From Hemileia vastatrix (Eukaryota > Basidiomycota > Pucciniomycetes > Pucciniales > Zaghouaniaceae): a DNA stretch of 64,000 nt. A model generated the notes under the pieces. It was not told where the DNA came from. It did no database searches and was given only the letters and a program-made list of their open reading frames with translations. A program made the translations under genes and the position numbers. Shown here one piece after another: positions 35,301 to 48,344 of the stretch. The DNA lies in the NCBI GenBank assembly GCA_030280995.1, contig JASXTE010000001.1, positions 24,375,106 through 24,439,105 on the forward strand, given 5' to 3'. Numbering within the stretch: the first letter of the stretch is position 1; the number at the start of each line of letters is the position of its first letter.

Positions 35301-38258
35301 AAAGAACATTGAATGAAAATTAGTTTAACCTGTGATATGAATAATATTCCTGCTAGTCTTAAAAAGAAACCATACCCTGCTTCACCAATGAAGAGGAAAG
35401 ACATAGAGGATAATATTAAGATGTTATTAAAAATGAACATTCTTGAGAAGGCTGAAGCTACATCAAAATATTGTGTAATATCACCAGTGCTGATTTCTTA
35501 TGAACAAGATAAAGCAAGACTGTGCGTTGATTATAGAGCATTAAATACATTTACAGTAGATGATATTTATCCCTTGCCAAGGATTGCCTCTATACATGCT
35601 ACCCTTAAAGGTGCTAAATATATAAGTTGCCTAGATGGAAATTAAGGGTACCATCAAATTCCTGTTGAAAAGAATTCACAGAACTTTTTGTTGATAACAA
35701 CACACATGGGAATTTATAAGTATGTCAGAATGCCATTTGGACCAAAAAATGCTCCCTCAGTATTTCAAAAGTTAATGGATATAACATTCCATAATGAAAT
35801 GATTGAGGGATGGTTAATGGTATACATTGATGACATCATAGTGTTCTCTAAAACTTTTGATGAACACTTAATCCATTTAAGAAAAGTATTTCAGAAAATG
35901 GATGAAATAAAAATGAACCTTGCATTGAAAAAATGTAAATTTGGTTTTGAATCTTTAAAAGTGCTTGGTCATATTGTATCTGGCTTACAAATATGTGTAG
36001 AACAAAATAAAGTGGCTGCAATAAAGAATATTGGCATTCCTCAAAATGTGAAGGATGTACAATCTTTTCTTGGAATGTGTGGTTATTATAGACAATATAT
36101 AAAAAACTACCAATCAATTGCTGCACCACTGACCACACTGATAAAGAAATCAGAAGCTTTCATTTAGAATAATGAAAGACAACAAGCTTTTAATAAGTTG
36201 AAAGAATGTTTAATGACAGCTCCTATCTTGGGATTACCAGATTTCCAATTACCTTTTATATTATATACAGATGCAAGTTTTATTGGACTGGGTGCTGCTT
36301 TACATCAAAAACAACTTATTGAAGGTAAAATGTCAGAAGTAGTAATCTGCTATATTTCACGTACTCTGAGAAGTGGTGAATTGAAATATGGTGCTACTCA
36401 ACTTGAATGTTTGGCAGTAGTATGGGCTCTTGAAAAGCTACATTATTACCTTGAAGACCAAAAATTTGAGTTAATCACTGACTGTAGTGCAGTTAAGTCA
36501 CTCTTAAACATGAAAACTCCTAATAGATACATGTTTAGATGGCAATTAGCTGTACACCAATACAGAGGACGGATGACTATTAAACATAGAGCAGGAACCT
36601 TGCACTCTAATGTAGATTTGTTATCTAGAGTACCTCTGCCTAATAATGATGATAATCCTGCTTATGTTCCTGAGTCAGAGATTATTAACATTTATGGCAT
36701 TTATATTGTAGATCTTGAGGATGAATTTATGCAATCAATTCTTGATAAGTATAATTCAGATCCTGACTTAAGTAAATTAACTACAATATTAAATGATCCA
36801 TCTAATGCTTCAATGAATGTTTTAATAAAAACATTACCAATTAAGTATAAAGAGGCATTAGAAAAAGGAAAATTTTCCATTGAGGATGGTTTTATATATT
36901 ACAGGAAAAAATTTAGTAATGTAATTGTAATTCCCCCTTCAATGAAGGAGTTAATGTTAAGTATATGTCATGATGATATATTAGCAGGTCATTTTGACTA
37001 CCATAAAACATTAACCAGAGTAAAAAACACAGCTTGGTGGATTAACAAGTCTGAGGATATTCAGAAATATGTTGAAACATGTGATTCTTGTCAAAAATCT
37101 AAAAGATTAACAGGAAAAAGAGCTGGTTTATTACAACAAATTGAGCAACCAAAAGCTCCATGGGAAATCATTAACATGGACTTTGTAACAGGTTTGCCAA
37201 TAGCAGGGCATAAGAGTTATAACTCCTGCTGGGTAATTGTAGATAGATTTACAAAGATGTGTAAATTTATTCCTACCCAAAAAGAGGTTTCTGCAAAGGA
37301 CTTAGCTTTTTTATGGTGGACACAAATGTTAAATACAGCAGGTTTCCCCAAAGCAATAGTTTCTGACAGAGATCCTAAATTTACTTCTGAGTTCTGGACG
37401 TCACTTATGGATGTTTCAGGGTGTCAATTAAAACTTTCTACAGCACACCATCCACAAACTGATGGGCTAGCAGAAAGAATGATACAAACCTTAGAAGATA
37501 TGATAAGAAGATACTGTGCTTTTGGTCTTAATTTTAAAGACAATGACAAATTCACGCATGATTGGGTAACCCTTATCCCAGGTTTAGAATTTGCATATAA
37601 TAGTACAGTCCATTCTGTCACTGGCAAAAAGCCATTTGAGTTATGGTTGGGTTATGTACCTAATACCCCTGCTAAAACTCTTAATAAGTTACCTAGATTG
37701 GATATTCATCCAGGTACTAAATCTTTTCTTCAGATGCAGGAATTATGCAGAAAACATGCTCAAGAATGTATAAATAAGGCTTTTGAGTATGAAAAGAAAA
37801 GATGGGATAAAGCCCATAAAGAACAAATGTTCAAAGAGGGTGATGAAGTCCTTATTTCAACACTACATTTCAATTTAAATGGTAATTTTAAATTTAAGGA
37901 TCCATTTATTGGACCATTTTTAGTTAAAAAGATGCTTGGTAATAATGCTGTTGAGGTTATTCTATATGCAACATATGATAGAAAACATCCAGTATTTCCT
38001 ATTTCTCTTATAAAACCATACCATTCTAATGATACTGCTCTATTTCTAAGAAGATCAGGAAGGCATAAACAGCAACCTGATGAAATAGTGGAAAAGGCAG
38101 AAATTGAAAAGATACTTAAAAAGAGACACCTTACTAAAGAAAAGGGAGTTGAGTATCTATTAAGATTTAAAAATAAATCAAGTGAATATGACCAGTGGAT
38201 TCCAGAAAATGAAATCTCTGATCTTAAAATTCTCTTGAAAAAATTTAAATCTAAGTAA
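32391..38258 (+). pseudogene. Ty3/gypsy gag-pol, one frame with six stops
   Basis: From the ATG at 32391 to the TAA at 38258 everything is in one frame. Gag spans about 32391-34500, with a long coiled coil, a capsid-like part and a zinc knuckle CYKCNKTWVKGHKC at 34425-34466. Then come a protease with DTGA (Asp codon 34761), reverse transcriptase with YIDD (about 35823-35834), RNase H with YTDAS (about 36264), and integrase with an HHCC zinc region (about 36970-37100) and DDE core (MDFVTG near 37180, SDRDPKF near 37363, Glu in LAERM near 37471). A C-terminal chromodomain lies at about 38085-38250. Stops are TGA 32526, TAG 34374, TAA 34668, TGA 35310, TAA 35643 and TAG 36165, each explainable by one C-to-T or G-to-A change. 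No frameshift is seen. The last 686 codons (36198 on) are open, and catalytic residues are intact. Confidence 0.95.
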
Positions 38259-38363
38259 TACTGTTCATTCAGTATATGTATTATAAAAATTATTTTTTTT
38301 ATTTTATTATTTCACTCCTTAGTTTTAATTAAAATGTCTTAACATTTTTTTTATTGTTTTTTT

Positions 38364-38377
38364 TTGGGGTGAGGGAG
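38364..38377 (+). other. Polypurine tract of the Ty3 element
   Basis: A T-run followed by GGGGTGAGGGAG abuts the 3' LTR. It would prime plus-strand synthesis. Confidence 0.7.
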
Positions 38378-39554
38378 TGTCAGCCTAAATATCCTTAGGA
38401 CTGAGTATTTCTTATGCTTAAAATGAGATAACCTTAAGTAGATTAAGCTTATATCTTAAAAATAAGGTTAAAATAATAATATATATTATTTTATTATATA
38501 TATATATAATTATTATTCTATTATATAATTTATAATAGTTTAAATAGCTTATCCATGGCCTAATAATACTTATTAAGATGTTAATGGAGTCATAATATAC
38601 TTATCTTAAGTGATATGAAGTAATTATTGACATACATAAGCTTATATGTATACATAAATCTCATATTCAGTGAAATATGCAGTATATTATGTATATTTAG
38701 GTATATAAGTGGGTTTTAGCCCCTTAATAGCCTATAACCTTTGTTTTTCTGCTTATTTTAGGTCATATGGACGAAATCAGTGGACTCACAACGCCTACAG
38801 AAGCATAGACACCTATATCAGGCGCATACACCCAGTTTGGACAACTAAAATTACTTCCTTGGATGGTTATTCACGGATTTATGGGTTGGAAGGATGTTTC
38901 TGAGTTAATGTGGATGCTTGGGGATGTTATTGGGGGCTTGGACATTTTATTTGTTTCCTTTATATGCTTTTAGTTTCATTAAATCTCTTTTTGATTATTT
39001 ATTTTACCTGTTTCTTTATGGTATCCGCTTTTATCTGGGTTTTCTATTTATGGTATGACTCTGTGTTATTATTAATAGTGATGGAGGGTCCTTACTGGAG
39101 GTCTGGGTGTTGAAACTGCTTGAAGTGGACGCCATGGGGAGGTGATGAGCCCTCACAGTGCTGTAATTGCCTGGGATAGCAGTGACATCATCTGGATTGA
39201 AGGTCTGTGCACTCCAGTGGATTTGGGTATAAGTAAGGAGGGATTTTGACGGTTTATTATCATCATTCAATTACTAAAATTCAAAAAACCACTACAATAC
39301 AATTATTAGCATTCAGAAATATATTATAAAGCTATTATAGATTGATATTATCTTTATATAAGCTATAACTATATTTTATTCTTCTATTTTCCACCACTAG
39401 CACACATTTAAATCCAAGTATTGTGAGTTTTATTTGAGTATAACTATTCTATTAGTCTTCCCCTGAGGTTTAATCACTAAATCATTTATCAATAAGTAGT
39501 AGGACCATAAAATAACACTATTATATTATACTTATATACTAGACTATACTGACA
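38378..39554 (+). repeat. 3' LTR of the Ty3/gypsy element
   Basis: 1177 bp, with TATATAAG at 38702-38709. It is near-identical to the 5' LTR. Confidence 0.95.
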
Positions 39555-39574
39555 CAAATCCTGGTCTAAACATG

Positions 39575-40215
39575 AAATAAATTAAATGAAATTTAGAAAA
39601 AAGGCTCAACTTTAAAATTCAATATCTCAGTAACCACTGAACTGAATTCAAATCCATTTATGGGAAATGAAAGATACGGTTCAGAAGAATCTTCATCTAA
39701 AAGAACATAAGATTCATATAACCCTAACCCTTATTTTGACTCTGATTTTCAAAATTGCACAAAAAGATGAATATTGATGATAAAAATTCCAACAAGATGG
39801 AGAAATAAGCCTAGCTAATCATCATATAAGAGTTTCAGAAGCCTTTTTCTCTAATTATGCAATATAAAAACATTAAATAAATTGAATACAATTTGGAAAA
39901 AAAGACTCAACTTTTAAGGTCAAAATCTCAGCAACCACTGAACCAAATTCAAACCTGTTTGTGGGAAATGAAAGATAGGCTTCAAGAGAGTCTTTAGTTA
40001 AAGGAAATTTGATTTATATAAACCTAAACCTAACTTATTATATAAAATATGAAATAAAAAAATTGAATTTGGAAAAAAAGACTCAAATTTAAAGGTCAAT
40101 ATCTCAGCAACCACTGAGCCAAATTCAAATCTGCTTTTTGGGAAATGAAAGGTAGCTTTCTGGAGAATCTTCAGTAAAAAGAAAATTAGATTTGATTAAA
40201 ACTAACCCTAATTCT
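39575..40215. repeat. Three-unit imperfect tandem repeat
   Basis: Three units start near 39575, 39874 and 40053. They share GGAAAAAAAGACTCAA, an ATCTCAGCAACCACTGA block and GGGAAATGAAAG. Unit 1 is about 300 bp and unit 2 about 180 bp, so units 1 and 3 keep extra sequence missing from unit 2. No coding meaning is seen. Confidence 0.75.
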
Positions 40216-41689
40216 GAGTCTTCTTTTCAAAATTTTACAAAAACTTGAAAAGTGGTGATGGAGATGAGAAGAAGAAGAGTTTAATAAGTCCACTATTATC
40301 CAGATAAGAGTCATGCATATATTTAAGTATAAAATTTTCATAGAAGGAAAGAGATATCATTTAGTTATAAAAAAAGGAGATGAAACTTACCTTGATTGAA
40401 AAGTAGGAAAAATAGAGCAAGAAAGAATGATGTTGGACTTTGGGGGAAATTGAATATGGAGTAAGTGAAATGCATAAAGAATGTGCAATGTATGTGTTTT
40501 AATGACATGGAACCAAAAAAAAGTGAAATAGGGGTAAGGGGAGATAATGACAATGCCAAGGAGGGATGAAGAGTAGGGTGATGGAGCTAAAAAAGAAAGT
40601 AAAGAGGGAGATAAAAAAAAGTTAATTTTACCATGAAAATCAAAAATAACCACTTAAAAAATTAAATAAAAAAAAGAAAGAAGAAAATAAAAAGAATAAA
40701 AAACACATAATTAGCAATCAAAAAATCAAAAAAATGAATAAAATGACTTACCTGGAGAGATGAGATGAGAAAATAAATAATACTGAATTGTTTGAGGGAT
40801 GTTTGAGGAGAGGAGGAAAGGATATGAGGGATGAATGAAAAAAAGAAACAGTGAAAAATTATGCAATTGCAGAAAATATTCAATTTCATGTTGAACTGGT
40901 GAACAAAAACTAGTCAGAAATCCAAAAAAGAGATATTCAGTGTAAATTCAAAATAAAAATGAATATGCAAAAAACAAAAACACAAAACCAAGTGAATAAA
41001 GCACACAAGCTGAAAATTTAGAGAGTTTAAAAAAAATTAAAAGGGTTGTGTTTAAAAACGTTGGAGGGTGATTGGCATAAAGACAGAGTGCATGTTGGTG
41101 GAAAGAATATTTTGTTACTCATGGGAGGGGAGAGCTGGTGCAGTTTTGGGATCCTCTTCTTCATAAAGATCATTGAAAGGACATATAAGCTAAAGTTTCT
41201 TCCAAACTAGAGTCAGAATCAGATTCAGCAGCTAAAGTTAAAGTGATAGCATTCATAGCTGAGTGAAGTTTCTTCTGAGTAGAGAGATGCTTTATTATTT
41301 TTGGTAGAATGTTTAGATGATGAGTGGGAAGTGGGAAATTGCTTCCAACAGAGAACTTGGGGTGTGTAAATAGAAAAAAAAATTTTGTGTTCACCACCAA
41401 AATTAAGTAGCATAGAGTGAAGAGACACATAAGGATGAGAAAAAATGTTAAGTGTTTGCCACCAAGATTAAGAAGCATAGAGTGAGGAAAGCCATAAGGA
41501 TGGAATCAGCAATTATAAGTCATGTGACTTTCTTCAAAATCCATTATGGATGTGATGAGTTTGGGATCAGGAATTAGGAATGGAAAGTGGGGTAAAAGAG
41601 GCAGGATAATGCATTATCGTGAATTCCTTATCCACTAGCCCTGGTGCTTGTGGATAAGAATCTTCTGCACTTAATAATTTCTGATCCCA
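40216..41689. other. Purine-rich plus-strand spacer
   Basis: The plus strand is strongly A/G-rich from 40360 to 41060. Minus-strand ORFs at 40365-40889 are low-complexity Phe/Ser/Leu translations and not credible. A minus-strand ORF at 41170-41478 (102 codons) ends in an acidic stretch ESDSDSSLEETL that could be a protein N-terminus, but I cannot assign it. Confidence 0.4.
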
Positions 41690-41741
41690 GAGAAAAAATT
41701 CCTGATATCTAATTGCAGATCCCTGAACATTTATACCCCCT
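41690..41741 (-). repeat. End of an AGGGGGTAT-type element
   Basis: Read on the minus strand from 41741 it starts AGGGGGTATAAATGTT and soon shares ATCTGCAATTA with the copy at 26345. It is followed by ATT. Its partner end was not located. Confidence 0.5.
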
Positions 41742-41749
41742 ATTATAAA

Positions 41750-42254
41750 GAAAATGAATGGTTTTATAGGAAAAATAGGTCAAAAATTGAGTCAAGATGA
41801 AATATTTATTTAGCAGTCAAGAATTGGATATATAGGTTTAAAAAAGTGTGGAAATAAAATTCAGGAGTCTAAAAACCTTTAGAAATTTTTTTAGAGTTTT
41901 TACTATTTTTAATATATTTTAAATTATTTTACAAAGTGCTTTTGATTATTTTTCATTTTTGATATTTTACCTAAATTCAATAATTTTTAGTGTAGTGAAT
42001 AGGGTTGCACGGGCTACCAAAAATTAGTGAGTTATCTGCAGATGTAACCCTATCATATATAGTGTTTATATATTTTTCATTAAAGATTTAAGGCTCTAAT
42101 TGAGTCAGGAAGTCTGTACAAACTCTGTAAAAACTCCAGAAGGACTTAAGAGGGAAAAAGGGGGCACATGACTGGAATATGCATATAAAGGCTGTAGACT
42201 CAAAATTAGCCAGATCATCAGATATTACACATTTCATATTAAAAATCAACAACC
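41750..42254 (+). repeat. Old TGTGGTAGCC-type LTR, left part
   Basis: It aligns with about 13480-14040 of the solo LTR at 13394-14508, but the CpG-rich minisatellite has become TG/CA-rich. TATAAAG at 42184 is a candidate TATA box. The right part continues at 48827-49269 beyond the nested copia C. Confidence 0.7.
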
Positions 42255-42765
42255 TATTAAAGTCTTATTAATGTGCCAATGAGACCCAATAAGTTATTGA
42301 AATGGGATTAGTGGCAATATCTAGTTTTAATTCTTCCAACCTTAATAATGAGCCAATGAGACCATATCAGTTATTGCAATTAGATCAGTGGCAATACCTA
42401 GTTTTTATTCTGCAAACCTGTAATACCAGTGCAAGAGGTAAATTAGTAAGAAGAGGATGTTATTGCTAACAATTTTTAGTTAAAATAATGATGATCTAAA
42501 AAAGATAATAATAATAATAATAATAATAATGAGATTTACGGAGAAAGGGTAAATAGTAACTCTAGTATATATATAAATATATAAATAAAGGATTCTCCAC
42601 TGATTTCTTATATAATAAAGTTTGATCAAGGTATATCAAAGATGGGGTGTTGGCTATAGGACTACATGCAGAATAAAGTTAGATGATCTATGATGTAAGA
42701 AATCATGAGAAGAATAAGAGGTATGAGAGGATGAATTAGGAGATGTGGCTTTTTAAGTCTAAAAA
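42255..42765 (-). repeat. 3' LTR of copia C
   Basis: About 511 bp, longer than its partner because a block of roughly 85 bp containing CCAATGAGACC and CAGTTATTG is duplicated in tandem (42270-42425). Confidence 0.75.
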
Positions 42766-45729
42766 CCTCTCTCATTGAGAACTTTGTAAGTGACTTTGAT
42801 GAAATTGAGATGTTTGTGAAGTTTTATGGGTTATACTGCTTTTTTCAGAATGTCAGAAGGCATATGCTCAGAGATGATGTATTGTAGAGTGAATTTATTA
42901 TTTTCAAATTGCTCTAGTATCCAATCAATTTGGATGTCAAGATGTTTTTTTCAAGAATGGTAGATTGGATTATTAGCCATTGAGATACCACATTGATTGT
43001 CTGAGTGTCATCAGTTTGAGTTCAGATAGTAATTTTTTGATCCAAATAGCTTCTTTCCTGGATTAAGTCAATAATTTATACTTGCAATCAGAAACACTTA
43101 ATGATACAGTTTGTTTCTTCTTACTTCTCCAACTAATTGCACTGCCATTCATTATGAAAATATATCCATTTTTTGATTGTCTATTTTCCAAGAAAAATCC
43201 CCAATCTGAGTTGCAAAACCTAATAATTTCATTGTGATCTTTTGAAGATTCCTGGTATTTCAATACTTTATCTGAAATACCCTTCAGGTATTGTAATACT
43301 TGCATGAAGGAATCCCAATGAGATTGGCCTGGTTTATTGAGATGTTAGGATAATTGACTACACACAAACACCAGGTCAGGTCTTGTGCACTGCACTAGAT
43401 AATTGAGTTGGCCAATAGAACTTCATTAATTAAGGTCCTTCTTGCTGAAATTTTTTCATTCTTTATTTCTGAAAGGGACAAGTACAGCTTTTAGATCCAT
43501 TGGTGTTGACATTGGCTTTCAACAGTTAATTTTGTAAGTTTGAAGTATTGCTTTTATCTTGTTTGATTGAGAGAGTTGAATCTCATTTTTGCTAAAGTCT
43601 CTTTTGATTTTTATGCCTAGGATCATATTAGACTCTCCTAAATCTTCCATCTCAAAGTTCTGGGAAATTAAGATTTTAAACAACTTGATGTTTTTCCCAA
43701 ATATTATAAAATCTTCAATGTGTATGTGAACAAAACATGGATGTGACATTTCATTGTGAATATAGAGTGCTTAATCAACTGAGCTAAGGAAGAAATTATT
43801 TGTGAAGAAGAATGTATGTATTAGTTGATATAAACATTGTGAAGCCTGTTTCATACCATATAGTGATTTTTTAAGAGTAGAATTGGTCACTCAAAATCAG
43901 ATGTTTTTTCCAATCACTTTGACATTTTAATGTAAATTTTCTCTTCAGGGACACAATTGGTAAGAGTTCTTTTGGTGTAAATTTGATGTAAATCTCATGA
44001 TTCAGAGGCAGCTAATACAATTAGACATCTAAGGGTAGTTAATTTTACTGTGGGAGCAAAAGTTTCCTTATATCCTACTCCATATTTTTGACAAAATCCT
44101 TGTGTGCATAGTTGTGCTTTGTACTTGCTTATTTCAAAATTTTGTTCAAGATTTATTTTTAAGACCCAATTATTACCAATCAATTGAACATGATAAGGGA
44201 ATTTGACTTCTTTCCATACCTCTCTGGATTGTTGAGAGAATTTATTTCTGAATTTATTGCAGCTTTCAAATTTTCTGAGTCAATTGAATTCAATGCTTAA
44301 TCATAGCTTGTGGGTGTGCTGTGCATTTCTGATATGGGAACATAAGTGTCTAGAGCCAAATTCAGAGTGAGTTCAGATTCACATATTAGTGCTCTAGGTG
44401 CTTGATTATGTTTCCCTTCTATGATATTCTGAGTAGAGATATCAGATGTGATATCTTTTGGAGCTGTATCAACAGTGGTGATGTAGTCCCAGTATTTTGA
44501 GGAAGGACATGGCTCTTGAATATCTTCAGAAGCATTGTTTTCAGAAAAATTGTCTTGTGGAGACTGATAATCTGATTGTGACTCCTCAGATTTTTGAGTT
44601 GTTTGGCAGCTGATACTTTTAGGCTCATTAGGAACAGATGCAATTGTTTTACTGGATAAATTTGGCAAAGATTCATTTATTCTCTGATTATTTAGAATAG
44701 GGAATGTTATTTTTTTGAAAAAGACATTGTGAGAATAAAGTAACTTTTCGGTCTCCAAATTCAGCAAACTATATGACTTGTGTTATTTATGAAAACCAAA
44801 TATATAGCATTTTGTTGTATTATGGTTCAACTTACTGCCTCATACATATTTTTCAATAAGGGAGTAAGATGCAGAGTCAAATTTCCTGAGATGAATGATA
44901 TTGCATTTTATGTGAAAAAGAGTTTCATAGGGAGTATTAAAGTTCTCATTTGCTTTTGTAGGTAGTCAGTTTTCAATGAATATAGATGAAATCACCTCTT
45001 CTCCCAAATAAGCTACAGGAAACCTGGATTTGAAGAGGAGTGACCTTGCCATTTCAATAGTAGTTTTGTTTCATCTTTCAGAATTTGGATTCTGCTGTGA
45101 TGTATGTGGTGAAGTGATGATAATTTCGAATCTATTAGTTGCAGAAAAATCCTCAAATTCTTTGTTGATGAATTATTTGCCTCCATCACAAAAAAGATTA
45201 ATTAATTTGGAACCAGTTAAATTCTCAGAATATTTTTTAAATTAAATTAATTTCTTAAAAGTATCTGATTTATTATTAAGTATATAGAAAAAGAAATATG
45301 AAGAGTGTGCATCATTTAATCTAAAATATTATTGGTGTCCATCCACAGTTTCCATCAATTTTCCACCTAAATTTCAATGCACAAATTCCAATTGTTTAAC
45401 AGCTTTTGAAAAGCTCCCAGGAAAATTAGATTTGTGAAGTTTAGAATTTACAAATGGTTCACAAATTCATCAATGTTGCTGTCATTAAAAGGGAAGTTTA
45501 AATGTTTCAAAAGCCTTTTGAGATAGTTTTGATTTGTATGGCCAAGTCAATTGTGCCATAAAATTAAATTAGTATCAATAGAGGAAATTGAGGATGATTA
45601 AAGAGTCTTACCAAAAGAGGCATTCATTTGATAAATATTTTAGCCAGCTTTCTAAGCTCCAGTAAGGACTGTAGTATAATTCTCCTTGAATAAGGTGTTC
45701 CCCTCAGTTCTGGCTGATAGCAAAACTCC

Positions 45730-47224
45730 TGTCAGCCTGGATATCCCCAGCACTGAGTAAAAAGTACTTATAAGTTATTTTGAACACATGTACTATACAT
45801 GGGAGCAATAAATTAGAGTACACAAATAGTATACATAAGTAAAATTATGATAATATACAAAATATGCCGTAATAACACCTTACATACATGCATATATCCA
45901 CATTTTATAAGTCTTATGTACTTAATATTAAGTTGGAATATTTTAGGGTAATCTTAAGAACCTTAAATATAAGGCTACATAATTTTTAAGTGCACTTAAA
46001 GCTTTTGTTTTCATTGTTTTATATAAAAAACAAGAAATGTGATTTAAATCATATAAAAGTTGATTATATGCACTATAAATATAATAATATTAAAAATGTG
46101 CTTTGACAGATCAAATTTTCTCAATTAGGACTATTGATTTGGCTACTCAAATGCATAAAAATAACACTTTTAAAAATTTGGTGTTTTTTATGCCAGAAAT
46201 GGCTTCTGTGTACTGGCCACATACTGCCTGCATTTTTCCCATGTGAATAGCTTCATTTTTAGCAAATTTAACTTTTTCACACTATAATTACACCACATTC
46301 TATGCCCACTGTGGGGAAACACACTAAAATAGGCAACAGGCGCTTATTTAGTGTCCAAGCTTAATTATAAATGCATTGACCCTCCTTATATGAACTAATT
46401 TCATTAATAACCTCGTTCTTGGCGCTTTATTCACTACCACACTTAAATTTGCCTAAATTAGTCAAGGATTTACACATGCAAGCGCCTTCCAAGGACTGCA
46501 TGTAGTTACCCCACATCTCACGCCCTTTTTTGGGTTTTTCAGTGGTTTCTCAGTCAATTTTGGTTATTTTTGAATGGGGATTTCACATAGTATAATGTCA
46601 TTATTAGCCCCAACATTTCTACAGATAACCCCCCTTATTATTTAGTATTAATTAGTCTTAATTTTCACTTTTTTGGCTTTTTATATTAATGTATAATACT
46701 CATATACTCTCTTTTTTCCTTATTCTTTATTTTTAATGGATTATCCCTATTAATACAGGATTTTGGCAGGTGATAGCATTCTAATTATGTTACTAGTCAC
46801 TCTTTTTAGTTCTGAAAATGTCTATTGGATATAATGAGGTGTCATTAACTGTGTATTGAGCTGGCAAATCATAGGGGTTGTTGGGGAAGTAATTGTGTAT
46901 AAAAGGAGAGGTTTTTGGTCTTAATTTCTTCATTCTTTATCATTACAATTTAAACATATAACAAATACAATTACAATACATATAAATAGTACTTATAAAG
47001 TCTTTAAATAGTATCTGAATTTATTAAATCTATTTTTCTACCAACTATAATGATTGTAAGCCATATATAATTAGTGAGATTAGAATTACTGAGACCCTTA
47101 TATTGAGTTATATTTTAATACTTATTGGATTTGTACTACAGTATTCATATAGGACCATTAAAATCCTCTAGAAAACTGAACATTCAAGCTAGTTCACATC
47201 TTTGTACTTGACCTCAGCCTGACA
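45730..47224 (+). mobile_element. Solo LTR (about 1.5 kb) inside copia C
   Basis: It starts TGTCAGCCTGGATATCCCC and ends CTCAGCCTGACA. Flanks ACTCC (45725-45729) and ACTAC (47225-47229) are a one-mismatch 5-bp duplication. The first ~28 bp resemble the Ty3 LTR at 30704, but the rest is a different family. Confidence 0.85.
46898..46906 (+). promoter_or_regulatory. TATA box of the solo LTR
   Basis: TATAAAAGG lies about 320 bp before the LTR 3' end. Confidence 0.5.
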
Positions 47225-48344
47225 ACTACCTTGGAAGTAAGAGGAGATAATGCTACAAGGTTGAAACTCTATTGCGGAACATAGAGACAAATGATGATTA
47301 GAATTGGACTATTTTGAAAGTTTTTGAGTTTTACTGAACCGACTCCTTTACTTTAAATTAATTTTTCATCCCCAAGTTTGATGGGAACCTTCACATTTTA
47401 AATGGTGATAAATAAATCTTTGTCATTGAACATGTGGCTAGATTCCCCAGAATCAAAGATTAAATCAGAATATTGTTTTGAGATATTAGATGATGCATGA
47501 GAAACATAATGAAATTCTTCATCAATTTTTTTGCTTTCAGTTTTGGTTTCATCTTTAGCCGCCAATTTTTTTTTGACTTATATTGAGGGCTTAATTCAGG
47601 GTGTAGAGCCCAACACTGAGCTTATGAGTGAGTAGCTTTGGAGTTATGCTCTCCATTTCTGTAGTATTCTTGTTTCTTTAAAGTGGGAGAATCATTTTTA
47701 GCTGCCATCAATTCTGAGTTTTGTTTCTGAGTTTTACCAAGGTGGTCTGCTAATTGTGACAATTTTAATAGAAAAGTATCAAGATTGAGAAGTTTACCCA
47801 TGTCATCAACTAAATTAATCATCATTGATAAGTGAATTTCAAGAGACAAGGAAAGTTTTTGAAGAATGGGGTAAGAAAATATTGGCAATTCTAATTTTTC
47901 ACCAACTTGTACAAGAGAGTTGATGGATGATTGAAGTTTGGTTACAAAGCTACAAAGATTACCTTCAGTACACTCTAGCTCTGTGAAATAAGTATAAAAC
48001 ATGGATGCTGTTTCCAGATGAGCTCCAGTATTCAATCCTCCAGTTTTTTCCAGAGTGTAGTTGGATTAGATTTGCCTTTGGATTTTACAAATGCTGCAAT
48101 ATTGGTGGGATCAACCTTTCAAACAATCACATTGGCTGCTCTTTTACAACACAATTTAAAGTTATCACTATTTTCTCTAGGCCTTAACTCTTTCCCTTCA
48201 AAAATGTCATTGAGTTCCAGTTAACACAAAAAAAATAACATTTTTACGCTCCATTTTAAGTATTTTTAATTTCCCAGAATTGGAATATCATTTACTTTGT
48301 TATTAGAGGAGCCATCAATGATAAAGCTATTAAGACTTTAAATC

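Larger units (their letters stand above)
30704..39554 (+). mobile_element. Ty3/gypsy chromovirus-type LTR retrotransposon, full length
   Basis: An 8.85-kb element with two 1177-bp LTRs (30704-31880, 38378-39554) starting TGTCAGCC and ending TACTGACA, flanked by CAAAT (30699-30703, 39555-39559). A candidate primer-binding site follows the 5' LTR and a purine tract precedes the 3' LTR. The internal part has one gag-pol frame ending in a chromodomain, the mark of chromoviruses. The LTRs differ at roughly 15-20 positions by eye, so insertion is fairly recent. A solo LTR of the same family is at 4502-5669. Confidence 0.97.
42835..48320 (-). pseudogene. copia C gag-pol remnants
   Basis: Read from right to left: a gag capsid region at about 48320-47622, best in an ORF at 48035-47622; an aspartic protease with FDSGES near 47450; a pre-integrase motif resembling WHxxLGH with an internal stop near 45545; integrase core pieces at 45400-44800; a Ser/Pro-rich linker at 44767-44297; reverse transcriptase with KETFAPTVKLTTLR (near 44050) and a degraded HVDD equivalent reading HIHIEDFIIF (near 43720); and RNase H at 43305-42835 ending near HMPSDILKKAV. 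Many stops and frame changes make it much older than copies A and B, which belong to another copia lineage. A solo LTR at 45730-47224 separates protease from integrase. Confidence 0.85.

Noticed and set aside
32391..38258. Stop-codon readthrough or an altered genetic code in the Ty3 element
   Set aside because: All three stop codons occur in frame, and unrelated pseudogenes nearby show the same nonsense pattern, so mutational decay is simpler.
30704..39554. Gene conversion between the 3' LTR and the solo LTR at 4502
   Set aside because: They share several bases against the 5' LTR, but these are equally explained by mutations private to the 5' LTR.
39718..39735. Telomere-like AACCCTAACCCTTA
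   Set aside because: Only two units, inside an interspersed tandem repeat, with no array.
40365..40889. Minus-strand ORFs rich in Phe, Ser and Leu
   Set aside because: They are translations of a purine-rich plus strand; no coding features beyond composition.
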